Positions 45,443 to 53,301 of a stretch of DNA of 64,000 nucleotides are shown in pieces; within the stretch, counting starts at the first letter, position 1, and every line of letters starts with the position of its first letter. The position numbers were made by a program, and so were the translations under genes. The DNA is from Bartonella sp. M0283 (GTDB lineage: Bacteria > Pseudomonadota > Alphaproteobacteria > Rhizobiales > Rhizobiaceae). The notes under the pieces were generated by a model. The model was not told the origin of the DNA, did not search any database, and was given only the letters and a program-made list of their open reading frames with translations. The stretch lies in contig NZ_JACFSK010000001.1 in the NCBI RefSeq assembly GCF_016100455.1, positions 1,364,001-1,428,000 on the forward strand, read 5' to 3'.

Positions 45443-45592
45443 TTTTATACTCCTCAAATTTGTTTCTTTTTTTGGAAGACACTGCTTCCTTTTTAAGAAC
45501 CCTTTAAGAAGGTGATTTAGGCTTTTATTTTTTTCACAAAGCAAACTTCTTTCCGGAACCGTAGTTCTCGTCTTAAGCCAATCGGCTCGATC

Positions 45593-45710
45593 TTGTTTCA
45601 AAACGATGGACGAATGCCGTGGCTGGCTTTATATAATGGAATGACTATATAATAGAGTCACTTTATGGCTCACCACCGCCAACGGCTATTAAATGTGCAA
45701 GATTCTGATA
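45593..45710 (+). pseudogene. broken C-terminal end of a secreted Cys protein (B-C)
   Basis: The DNA from TTGTTTCAAAACGATGGA onward repeats the 3' part of copy A (44150-44246): the codons for the second and third cysteines, then an almost identical GGCTCACCACCGCCAAC stretch. A small internal duplication (TATATAATGGA / TATATAATAGA) breaks the frame and there is no start. It is the missing half opposite B-N, but closer to copy A than to copy C. Confidence 0.7.
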
Positions 45711-45741
45711 AATTGAAATGGCACAAGGAGGCCTTTTCTGC

Positions 45742-46080
45742 ATGAAAAACGGATTGATTGTTTTTGCCGCGATTGGCCTCGGGCTTTTCACAATGTCCCA
45801 AAGTGGCTATGCAATGGGCCGAGACCCTGCGAAAGTTGCAAATATGACGAGTGAATATGCCGGGAAGCGTTGTTCAACACCGCCCAAGGGAAGTGGCATT
45901 GTTGCCGGTTTTTTCCGTGGCTGGGAACAAACTCCGTTCCAGAACCGCGGTTCCGGCCTTATGCCGGTCGAGCGGTATCATTGTTTCAAAACAATGAATG
46001 AATGTAAATCCTGGTTAAAAACAATGAATTATCTTTATAATGAAAAATCGGTTGATGCGAGCATGTGCACCAGATTTTAA
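45742..46080 (+). CDS. small secreted four-cysteine protein, copy C
   Basis: A 112-residue exported protein with signal peptide ending near SGYA and four cysteines in the family frame: RCSTPPKGSGIVAGFF, YHCFKTM, NECKSWLKTM and C-terminal CTRF. It is the best-preserved partner of copy A. The ATG at 45742 has AGGAGG ten bases upstream; the frame's earlier ATG at 45718 precedes that site and is rejected. Function unknown; the conserved C-terminal CTRF and cysteine spacing are under visible constraint between the two copies. Confidence 0.75.
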   Translation: MKNGLIVFAAIGLGLFTMSQSGYAMGRDPAKVANMTSEYAGKRCSTPPKGSGIVAGFFRGWEQTPFQNRGSGLMPVERYHCFKTMNECKSWLKTMNYLYNEKSVDASMCTRF

Positions 46081-46140
46081 AGGATGATTTTAGTGTCACC
46101 ATATAACCGGTAAACAGGTAGAATACTCTTAAAACAGGTA

Positions 46141-46176
46141 GATATAAAAAAGCCACCGTTGCGAAATGGTGGCTTT
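46141..46176 (-). terminator. intrinsic terminator of sodB
   Basis: AAAGCCACC (46149-46157) and GGTGGCTTT (46168-46176) form a nine-pair stem. On the minus strand it is followed by a T-rich run (TTTTTTATATC), so it ends sodB; it could also weakly stop copy C from the other side. Confidence 0.85.
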
Positions 46177-46199
46177 CTAATTGGTTCTGAAATTCGATA

Positions 46200-46796
46200 T
46201 CAGGCTTTTTCAAAAAGCTCCAACACGTAATCCCAATTAATCAGATGATCGACAAATGCCTCGAGATATTTCGGACGGGCATTACGATAATCAATGTAAT
46301 AAGAGTGTTCCCAAACGTCGACGCCAAGAATAGGCGTTGCTCCATGAACCAGCGGATTTTCTCCATTTGGTGTTTTCGAGATTTCCAACTTCCCGTTTTT
46401 TACAGCAAGCCAAGCCCATCCCGAACCGAATTGGGCAGCACCGGCAGCAAGAAAGTCTGAACGGAATTTATCATAACCACCCAAATCGCTATCAATCGCT
46501 TTTTGCAATTTTGCCGGTAGTTTCTTACCACCGCCGTCTTTCTTCATCCATTTCCAGAAATGGGTATGGTTGTAGTGTTGTGCCGCATTGTTGAAGAGCC
46601 CCTGATTTTTGCCAAAGCTTGCTTTGACAATTTCCTCAAGGCTTTTACCTTCAAGGCCTGAATCCTTCAGCAATTTATTGCCATTGGTAACATAGGCTTG
46701 ATGGTGCTTGTCATGGTGATATTCAAGTGTCTCGCGTGACATATAAGGCTGAAGTGCTTCATAAGCATAGGGTAGTTCAGGCAATTCGAAAGCCAT
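46200..46796 (-). CDS. sodB: superoxide dismutase, Fe/Mn type
   Basis: A 198-residue SodB-like enzyme. Metal ligands are in YHHDKHH (N-terminal His), AAQHYNHTHFW (second His), and the DVWEHSYYIDY motif (Asp and His). GSGWAWL and the Gln in AAQFGSGW suit an iron form, though metal choice is not certain. AGGAG lies eight bases before the ATG at 46796. Confidence 0.94.
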   Translation of the reverse strand: MAFELPELPYAYEALQPYMSRETLEYHHDKHHQAYVTNGNKLLKDSGLEGKSLEEIVKASFGKNQGLFNNAAQHYNHTHFWKWMKKDGGGKKLPAKLQKAIDSDLGGYDKFRSDFLAAGAAQFGSGWAWLAVKNGKLEISKTPNGENPLVHGATPILGVDVWEHSYYIDYRNARPKYLEAFVDHLINWDYVLELFEKA

Positions 46797-47156
46797 TTTC
46801 AATACTCCTTAAAATATATTCTCTCCCGGAGAAGGTGCGGTTATTTATTTGGTGCGCTCATGCATTAAAAGCAAGGGAAATTGCCGCTTTCACAAGAGTT
46901 TGACCGGATAAACCGGATTTCCTGGTCCTTTACCTTACGAATAAGGAACCCGACAATCAGGATACTCCTTTTCGGCTTCGAACGGCAGCCCATAAATTGA
47001 ATAACGACATTTTTCCCATATATTTGGGGGCAATGGTTACTTGCAAAAAACACCCGGCATCATATGTCAATTGTTTGATATTCAAACATAATTGTTTGTC
47101 TGTTCTTAACTTTTATGCGGCAAACATGAACAATCGCTAACAAATTGGATTGACTA
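46797..47156. other. divergent regulatory region, sodB / L,D-transpeptidase
   Basis: About 360 bases without a gene. Near the right end an imperfect palindrome runs 47068-47094: CAATTGTTTGA then TCAAAC-AT-AATTG around TAT. It lies some 60-90 bases before the transpeptidase start, a usual place for an operator. Confidence 0.45.
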
Positions 47157-47855
47157 ATGCCCTCTACCCTTTCGCGCCGCTTTTTTTTAAAATCAATATC
47201 GATCGGTGCAACAATGGCCGGTCTTTCCGCCTGTATGCCTTCAGGATTCAAGGAGATTGAACTCGCACCCGTAAAACCAAAACCAACTGTTGATAATAAT
47301 GCGCTCGTCCCTTTTGCATCAATGTATGCAGAAAGTCGCGATGGTGATTTTGTGCTCCCAGCCATTCCGTACCAACAAATTGATCCTCAATTTTTGCGTC
47401 AGATTGTCGATGATCCGACAGGCGAACAACCCGGAACAATTGTTGTAGATACGAAACGCCGTTATCTTTATCTGGTACGTCTTAACGGCAAAGCTATCCG
47501 TTACGGTGTCAGCGTCGGAAAAGAAGGTTTTGCGTGGTCCGGTCGTGGTATTATTGAATACAAACGTAAATGGCCGACATGGACGCCTCCCGCCGATATG
47601 ATTGCACGCCAACCGCAGTTAAAAAAATACAGTGCCGAAAATGGCGGAATGAAACCGGGACTGAAAAATCCGCTTGGTGCGCGCGCCCTTTATATTTACC
47701 AGAATGGAAAAGACACGCTCTACCGGCTTCATGGTTCACCCGACTGGTCCTCTATAGGCAAGCGTGCGTCTTCGGGCTGTGTCCGGTTAATTAATCAGGA
47801 TATTGTGGACCTTTATGAAAGGGTACCAGAAAAAGCACCCGTGCTTGTTGTATAG
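47157..47855 (+). CDS. L,D-transpeptidase (YkuD family), exported
   Basis: A 232-residue protein with twin-arginine-like SRRFFLKS and a lipobox-like LSAC (Cys26) at its N-terminus. The YkuD catalytic domain spans about residues 90-232: IVVDTKRRYLYLVR, YGVSVGKEGF, then the active site HGSPDWSSIGKRASSGCVRL with the nucleophilic cysteine. Such enzymes make 3-3 cross-links or attach lipoproteins to peptidoglycan; in rhizobia several paralogues exist. Confidence 0.92.
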   Translation: MPSTLSRRFFLKSISIGATMAGLSACMPSGFKEIELAPVKPKPTVDNNALVPFASMYAESRDGDFVLPAIPYQQIDPQFLRQIVDDPTGEQPGTIVVDTKRRYLYLVRLNGKAIRYGVSVGKEGFAWSGRGIIEYKRKWPTWTPPADMIARQPQLKKYSAENGGMKPGLKNPLGARALYIYQNGKDTLYRLHGSPDWSSIGKRASSGCVRLINQDIVDLYERVPEKAPVLVV

Positions 47856-48260
47856 GCTTGATAAGATACACGCGAATTGCCAACAGATTGATTTGCAAGC
47901 CTTGTATTCTGTTTTTCGTCGACACGTCCGTTTCATCCGGTCTCATTTCGAAATTTTGTGCCCATTATGCGTGTGCACATTACGAGATGATATCACAAAC
48001 CAAATCAGGGATTTTTCGGCCTCTATCATATTTTTTGTTAAATTCGCGACATCGTTCATGGATAACATGCCACCCCGATTAACTGCGTTTTGCAGAATAT
48101 GCGGAAATGCGGTCAAAAAGAACTGCACTTGCTTTTGAATTGCAAACAACACACACCAATACGCGTTTTTAAAATGAAACTATCATTTCCAAACGCGTAT
48201 AAGTACCATTTCCAAACGAATATAATGCGTGCAATTATTTTGCAGCGCGATTATTCCGGT
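47856..48260. other. intergenic region with inverted and direct repeats
   Basis: About 400 bases between converging genes and free of credible genes. ATACGCGTTT (48159-48168) and AAACGCGTAT (48191-48200) form a ten-pair inverted repeat, and CATTTCCAAACG occurs twice in 19-base direct repeats at 48184-48202 and 48207-48225 (17 of 19 identical). ATTTTTTGTTAAATT at 48030 recurs at 50070 and 50172, on the far side of the DUF853 gene. No intrinsic terminator for either neighbour is evident. Confidence 0.5.
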
Positions 48261-49781
48261 TTATTTCCGTTTGCCACCAAGGAGATTGCCTAATAGGCCG
48301 CGCACATATTGTTCACCGGCCCTCGCAAGTGATCGACCAATCGAATTTGCAGCTGTTCGCGTAATCGACTTGACTGCGGTCTCAGCAACCGATTGACCGC
48401 GACCATTCTTTTTATCCTCACCGAAAATCGTATCCCAGAAACTCCCCCCTTCCTGCTGAATATTAGCTGATTGCTTTTCTTCTGTGTTTTTCTGCAACAT
48501 CTCGTAAGCTGACTGACGATCAACTGTCTCGTCATATCTTCCGCTGACAGGACTTGTTTTTATGAAATTTTGCCGCTCTTCAGGGGTAATCGGGCCAATT
48601 TGGGATGAAGGGGGGCGAATGGTCGTTCTTTCAACGATGGATGGAACACCTTTGTCTTCCAAAGTGGAAACCAGCGCTTCACCCGTCCCGAGATCAGAGA
48701 TCGCCTTCATCGTGTCAAAATCGGGATTGGCACGAAAAGTAGATGCTGCCGCTTTGACGGCTGCAATCTCGCGCGGCGTATAGACACGCAAGGCATGCTG
48801 GATACGGTTTCCGAGTTGCGACAGAACCGATTCCGGCACATCCAAGGGATTTTGCGAAATAAAATAAATGCCGACCCCCTTCGATCGGATCAAGCGGACA
48901 ACTTGTTCAATACGTTCGATCAAAGCTTTTGGCGCATTATCGAACAGAAGATGAGCTTCATCAAAAAAGAAAACAAGGCGCGGTTTTTCAGGATCGCCAA
49001 CTTCAGGTAGTTGTTCGAATAATTCCGACATCAACCACAAAAGAAAGGTCGAATAAAGTCGTGGATTGGTCATAAGTTTATCGGCAGCAAGCACACTGAC
49101 AAAACCCCGTCCATCACTCGTTGTACGCATGATATCTTCAAGCTTCAGGGATGGTTCACCAAAGAAATGTTCGCCGCCCTGCTCCTCGAAGACCAATAAT
49201 TGTCGTTGGATGGAACCAACAGACGATTTCGAAATATTGCCATAGCGCGTGGAAAGCTCGGCCGCTTTTTCTCCAACGTGGTTGAGCATTGCCTGCAAAT
49301 CTTTCAGATCAAGCAACAACAGTCCTTCGTCATCGGCGACACGGAATGCAATATTCAACACGCCTTCTTGTGCTTGCGTCAAATCCATGAGCCGCGATAG
49401 CAGCAATGGTCCCATTTCAGACACAGTCGCTCTGATCGGGTGCCCGTCAACGCCGAAAAGGTCCCAAAAAATGACCGGCGGGGCTTTCATGTCGATTGAC
49501 GAGAGCCCGACACTTTGAGCGCGCGAACGAACCTTGTCGTTCAGAATACCAGGTTTTGCTATACCGGAGAGATCGCCTTTCACGTCTGCGCAAAAGGCCG
49601 GAACGCCAGCAGCCGCAAAAGATTCGGCAATAACTTGTAGCGTTACAGTTTTTCCTGTTCCCGTGGCGCCTGTTATCAAGCCGTGACGGTTTGCATATTT
49701 TAGCCATATATATTCGGGTTTTAACGCATTATTCTGCTTCTGGCGACTGGCGCCTAAAAAAATTCCGCTCTTGTCGATCAT
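48261..49781 (-). CDS. HerA-like ATPase, DUF853 (YjgR) family
   Basis: A 506-residue P-loop ATPase of the HerA/FtsK-related group. Walker A is GATGTGKT near residue 40, Walker B VFFFDEAHLLF near 265, with RSKGVGIYFISQNPLDVP and GNRIQHALRVYTPRE as in DUF853. The C-terminal tail after 400 is polar, ending in a glycine-rich GLLGNLLGGKRK. The cell role is unknown; DNA translocation is a guess from the fold. ATG 49781 has GAGGGAT upstream. Confidence 0.88.
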   Translation of the reverse strand: MIDKSGIFLGASRQKQNNALKPEYIWLKYANRHGLITGATGTGKTVTLQVIAESFAAAGVPAFCADVKGDLSGIAKPGILNDKVRSRAQSVGLSSIDMKAPPVIFWDLFGVDGHPIRATVSEMGPLLLSRLMDLTQAQEGVLNIAFRVADDEGLLLLDLKDLQAMLNHVGEKAAELSTRYGNISKSSVGSIQRQLLVFEEQGGEHFFGEPSLKLEDIMRTTSDGRGFVSVLAADKLMTNPRLYSTFLLWLMSELFEQLPEVGDPEKPRLVFFFDEAHLLFDNAPKALIERIEQVVRLIRSKGVGIYFISQNPLDVPESVLSQLGNRIQHALRVYTPREIAAVKAAASTFRANPDFDTMKAISDLGTGEALVSTLEDKGVPSIVERTTIRPPSSQIGPITPEERQNFIKTSPVSGRYDETVDRQSAYEMLQKNTEEKQSANIQQEGGSFWDTIFGEDKKNGRGQSVAETAVKSITRTAANSIGRSLARAGEQYVRGLLGNLLGGKRK

Positions 49782-50296
49782 ACCCAATTAATCCCTCGGC
49801 ATGTTTCTCAATTTTTTAAATGTACCAGCATTAGACAAATTCAATAAGTCTTTTATGTGAGGCAACACACATTAAAAAATTCTTCAATCTCACAAAAAGT
49901 ATTCCTACTTTGTACGCAACCTATTTTCTCTGAAAAAATAGCATTATATTGATTGTAAAAATTCATTTATCAAATTTTATTATAATAAAATTCTAAATTA
50001 ACAGAATAAATTATTTTTAATAACACTATATAAAATAAATAATAAATCCGATTATATTTGTTAAATATTATTTTTTGTTAAATTATAATTTTTGCTACCT
50101 ATGGGACGTTTATTGAATTCAATATTCATTTTTTGTCTTTTTTGTGATCGACAATTTTTCGCGTAGTGATTATTTTTTGTTAAATGAATTCTCAATGAAA
50201 TTGCAATAGGTTTGTCTTGCACCATTTAGGGCTTTGTGATTGTGTTATATTAACCTCTTAACAGATGGTGTGAAATTGATTTAGTAGGATTTTGAT
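49782..50296. other. strongly AT-rich intergenic region with exact 17-base repeat
   Basis: About 515 bases without a gene, very AT-rich between 49900 and 50110. A 17-base sequence ATTATTTTTTGTTAAAT is found exactly at 50067-50083 and 50169-50185, 102 bases apart, and TTTGTTAAAT again at 50057. I see no DnaA-box array (TTATCCACA). It could be a silencer-bound promoter region for the downstream mutase gene. Confidence 0.5.
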
Positions 50297-51616
50297 TTGC
50301 TTATGAGCTCGAAACAGTCCCATCCATCCGACAATGTAACATCCCGTCAGGCAGGCTGGTCTGTCATGCAACGTGCCGACGATCCGGATATCGAACGCGC
50401 CCGCTTCCAACTTAAAGAAGATATAGCCAATGGTGCAACCGGCATCTCGCTCGTTTTCGAGGGCGCTAATAGTGCTTACGGGTTCGGGTTGCCAGCCAAA
50501 GCTGAAACAATACCGACTCTTTTTGATGGTGTAAGTCTTGATGGCTTGCATATCCGTTTGGATAATCACCCTCATGGTCGCGTTATTGCGGACAGCTTTA
50601 TCGATTATCTCCAGCATCGGCGCATAAATCCGACACGAACAAAACTTACTTTCAGTACCGATCCGACCGCTGTTTTAGCGACAACAGGCAAGCTCAAAAT
50701 GTCTATTGAAGCTTTGAAAGCGTCTCTGCCGCAATCAATGTCGGTGTTCTTTTCTTCCGGTATTCCGGGGGTTGTGCTTGAGGCAGATGGGCGTCCCTAT
50801 CATAATGCGGGCGCTACTCCGGCACAGGAAATCGGCGCTATGTTGTCGGTTGCTCTCGCCCATTTGAAAATGGTTGAAGAAGCACGTCACCATATCATCT
50901 ATGCTTTGCCGCATATCGGTTTTGCTACAGCGCTTGATGAAGATCCCGTTATGGGGCTGGCAAAAATGCGGGCCATAAGGTTGCTTTGGCGGCGCCTTCA
51001 GGGCGAACGTGGTGTTTCGTCTCCATTTCCTGCGATCATTCATGTGGAGACCTCCATGCGGATGATGACAAGACAGGATGCTTTGAATAATATTTCCCGT
51101 TCTTCCATTGCGGCTTATGCTGCAATTTTAGGGGGTGCTTCTTCATTATCCGTATTGCCATATAGTTTTGTTTTCGGCCTGCCGGATCAAACGGCACGAC
51201 GCATTGCTCGCAATAGCCAGCTCATCTTTATCAAGGAGCTTGCTAGCCCGCTTGCAAAGAGTATGAGCCGCCGCGATAATGATGCGGATGCTCTTGCTGA
51301 AGCTGCCTGGGTTGAATTTACCCGCCTTGAAGATGAAGGCGGCGTCATGCAAAGCCTGATCGACGGCAATCTGGCCAAGCGTATTGAAGAAGCGCGCGAT
51401 CTCAGACTGGCGAGTTATCACAAAAATGAGCGCGCCATTATCGGCACATCCGAATATCTACAAACTGATGATGGAGTGACTGGCATTGTTGATACCAAAC
51501 CTGTGCATTTTGAGGCAGAAGGTATCTCCCATTGTCACCCGTTGGTATCAGGACGTTGGGATCAGGACTTTCTGGAAGTACAAAAAATCGCTCCGGTCGA
51601 AATCACAAAGGATTAA
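50297..51616 (+). CDS. methylmalonyl-CoA mutase small-subunit-like protein, no B12 domain
   Basis: A 439-residue TIM-barrel protein of the methylmalonyl-CoA mutase family (GATGISLVFEGA, YHNAGATPAQEIGAML, FPAIIHVETSMRMMTRQDALNN, GGASSLSVLPYSF, IGTSEY). It lacks the C-terminal cobalamin-binding domain (no DxHxxG), so it should be the non-catalytic small subunit that pairs with a B12-carrying large subunit, which is not in the window. The TTG at 50297 has AGGA seven bases upstream; ATG 50303 is also possible. Three bases separate it from corA, so the two share a transcript. Confidence 0.8.
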   Translation: MLMSSKQSHPSDNVTSRQAGWSVMQRADDPDIERARFQLKEDIANGATGISLVFEGANSAYGFGLPAKAETIPTLFDGVSLDGLHIRLDNHPHGRVIADSFIDYLQHRRINPTRTKLTFSTDPTAVLATTGKLKMSIEALKASLPQSMSVFFSSGIPGVVLEADGRPYHNAGATPAQEIGAMLSVALAHLKMVEEARHHIIYALPHIGFATALDEDPVMGLAKMRAIRLLWRRLQGERGVSSPFPAIIHVETSMRMMTRQDALNNISRSSIAAYAAILGGASSLSVLPYSFVFGLPDQTARRIARNSQLIFIKELASPLAKSMSRRDNDADALAEAAWVEFTRLEDEGGVMQSLIDGNLAKRIEEARDLRLASYHKNERAIIGTSEYLQTDDGVTGIVDTKPVHFEAEGISHCHPLVSGRWDQDFLEVQKIAPVEITKD

Positions 51617-51619
51617 TAT

Positions 51620-52648
51620 ATGATCCGCAGTTTCCGTTCCGCAACTGACCGTCTTGTTGAAGTCCCCTTGAAAGAAGACGGAACGCCTGAAAATGACGTG
51701 CTGTGGATTGATCTTTCCGATCCGACTGCGGGAGAAGAAAAAGAGCTCGAAAAGTGGCTCGGCATTCCTATACCGACTCATGATGATATGACGGAGATTG
51801 AAGAATCGAGCCGCTTTTATATGGAAAATGGAGCGCAATATATGACCGCTCCATTGATTTATACCGTTGATGGAGACAAGCGCGATATTGCACCGGTCAC
51901 CTTCATTCTGACGGGTTCTCGGCTCGTTACAGTGCGTTATAGTCACCCGCAAGCTGTCGAACTTTTCATTTTACGCGTTACCAAAGCAGGTAATGGCGTT
52001 ATCACCCAGCAATGTACAGGCTTGACCATTTTGACAGCCGTTATGGAAGCGGCAACAGACCGGCTTGCCGATCTTCTCGAAGCGGTTTCGGCGCGCATCG
52101 AGAAGGCCTCGCGCAACATCTTCCATCGGGATGAGGGTGCCATGCCGATGTCGACTGTGGATTTTCGTAAAATTCTTAACCAGATCGGCAATCAAGGTAC
52201 GTTGCTTTCAATGGTTAGAGAAAGCATTGCCGGTGTCAGCCGCCTTCTTGTTTATGTCGAAGCATATGGAAAAACCGTTACACCGAAATATATTGAAGCC
52301 GATGGCAAAACGGTAACGCCGAAAAAAGATATGAAGACCACTGTCAAGTCGCTTGAACAGGATACCCAGTCACTCGAACATTATGCCGATTTTCTTTCGG
52401 CAAAAATGACATTCCTTCTTGATACTGTCGTCGGAATGATTTCGACAGAACAAAATGCCATTATCAAATTTTTCTCGGTCGCTGCTGTCGGTTTCATGCC
52501 GCCGACGCTTGTTGCCTCTATCTATGGAATGAATTTCCAATTTATGCCGGAACTCAATGAAAAATGGGGTTATCCTTTTGCCCTTTTTCTCATGATTATT
52601 TCTGCCGTTATACCGATTTTATATTTCAGAAAAAAAGGCTGGCTTTAA
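51620..52648 (+). CDS. corA: CorA-family magnesium/divalent cation channel
   Basis: A 342-residue CorA: a large N-terminal cytoplasmic domain, a long helix and two C-terminal membrane helices with the selectivity motif YGMN followed by FQFMPELNEKWGYPF, and a basic end KKGWL. It forms a pentameric Mg2+ (or Co2+) channel. Inside the long-helix region the decapeptide EAYGKTVTPK is repeated as EADGKTVTPK after two residues (52259-52288 and 52295-52324), an oddity. It is translated just after the mutase gene. Confidence 0.92.
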   Translation: MIRSFRSATDRLVEVPLKEDGTPENDVLWIDLSDPTAGEEKELEKWLGIPIPTHDDMTEIEESSRFYMENGAQYMTAPLIYTVDGDKRDIAPVTFILTGSRLVTVRYSHPQAVELFILRVTKAGNGVITQQCTGLTILTAVMEAATDRLADLLEAVSARIEKASRNIFHRDEGAMPMSTVDFRKILNQIGNQGTLLSMVRESIAGVSRLLVYVEAYGKTVTPKYIEADGKTVTPKKDMKTTVKSLEQDTQSLEHYADFLSAKMTFLLDTVVGMISTEQNAIIKFFSVAAVGFMPPTLVASIYGMNFQFMPELNEKWGYPFALFLMIISAVIPILYFRKKGWL

Positions 52649-52744
52649 TTTTTAGTTGTTTCCGCGCTCTGGAAATCAACCGACGGATGTATTATATTTA
52701 ATTTGTTGAAGTATTTCTTATCCTCAACAGAAGGAGTGGATTCA

Positions 52745-52978
52745 ATGTCTATTGATTCAACAATGCGCATTTCGGTCGGTGGTATGAACAGGCAAGTGGA
52801 TACACTCAATCAAGTTGCCCAAAATGTCGCCGTTGGAACGACTGTTGGTCGTGAGACATATGATGCCGGCGACGATATGGTTGATATGGATTTGGCTGAA
52901 CATAATTTTAAAGCCAATTTCCGCGTTTTCCAGATTGCCGATGAAACCATGGCACAAATCATTAATATGAAACGGTGA
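52745..52978 (+). CDS. 77-residue mini flagellar-rod-like protein
   Basis: AAGGAG lies eight bases before the ATG at 52745. The 77 residues combine an N-terminal helix like that of FlgC/FlgG (MRISVGGMNRQVDTLNQVAQ) with a C-terminal helix like their rod-C domain (DDMVDMDLAEHNFKANFRVF, then IADETMAQIINMKR), with almost nothing between. A real FlgC has over 130 residues and sits among flagellar genes; none is here. It may be a conserved small rhizobial protein that folds as a helical hairpin. Function unknown. Confidence 0.7.
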   Translation: MSIDSTMRISVGGMNRQVDTLNQVAQNVAVGTTVGRETYDAGDDMVDMDLAEHNFKANFRVFQIADETMAQIINMKR

Positions 52979-53167
52979 TGATTTGGCCTTTGGCCAATCA
53001 TCGAAGTTTTCTATTTCAGAATAGATTATAAACCTTTTTTGAAATCGGGAAAATACTCCGAGCGTCGCTTGGAAGATGAGTAAATTTCGGGCGAAGGGTT
53101 GCTTTTCAAACCTATTTTACGGTTTAAAGCTTCAATTTTTCAAAGATAAGCGGCTTTTGGAGATAAA

Positions 53168-53242
53168 TGGCTGGGGTACCTGGATTCGAACCAGGGAATG
53201 CCGGTACCAAAAACCGGTGCCTTACCGCTTGGCTATACCCCA
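53168..53242 (-). tRNA. tRNA-Gln (anticodon TTG)
   Basis: On the minus strand a 75-base tRNA reads from TGGGGTATAGCC to the encoded CCA. The D-arm GCCAAGCGGTAAGGC, anticodon arm with stem CCGGT/ACCGG and loop TTTTGGT (anticodon TTG), T-arm CCTGGTTCGAATCCAGG and acceptor TGGGGTA/TACCCCA are all intact. It closely resembles bacterial tRNA-Gln(UUG). Confidence 0.96.
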
Positions 53243-53273
53243 AAAAGTATGCACAGCATACTTCCTGCGCGCC

Positions 53274-53301
53274 TTATAACGAGTTCGAAAAGAATGTGCA
53301 A
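53274..53301 (-). promoter_or_regulatory. promoter of tRNA-Gln
   Basis: On the minus strand TTGCAC (53296-53301) and TTATAA (53274-53279) are 16 bases apart and followed by a GC-rich discriminator (GGCGCGC), as usual for stable RNA genes. A seven-pair hairpin AAGTATG/CATACTT (53245-53251 and 53257-53263) lies between the start point and the tRNA. Confidence 0.7.

Larger units (their letters stand above)
44444..45592. other. AT-rich segment lying between two halves of a broken gene
   Basis: About 1.15 kb separates the N-terminal and C-terminal remnants of the secreted Cys family. Three 60-base lines I counted have about 37, 30 and 17% GC, well below the surroundings. The left junction carries a seven-pair hairpin TTAACAC (44444-44450) / GTGTTAA (44457-44463). 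It contains two leftward frames described separately. No transposase, terminal repeats or target duplication could be seen, so the mode of arrival is unknown. Confidence 0.55.

Noticed and set aside
44444..45592. insertion sequence
   Set aside because: No transposase-like frame, terminal inverted repeats or target duplication could be found, so it is called only an AT-rich segment.
48159..48225. CRISPR array
   Set aside because: Only two 19-base units, with a spacing too short for spacers, and no cas genes.
49782..50296. replication origin in the AT-rich region
   Set aside because: No cluster of DnaA boxes was seen, and hemE, parA/parB or dnaA, the usual alphaproteobacterial neighbours, are absent.
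53076..53279. 67-codon frame overlapping the tRNA
   Set aside because: It covers the whole tRNA-Gln on the opposite strand and has no independent support.
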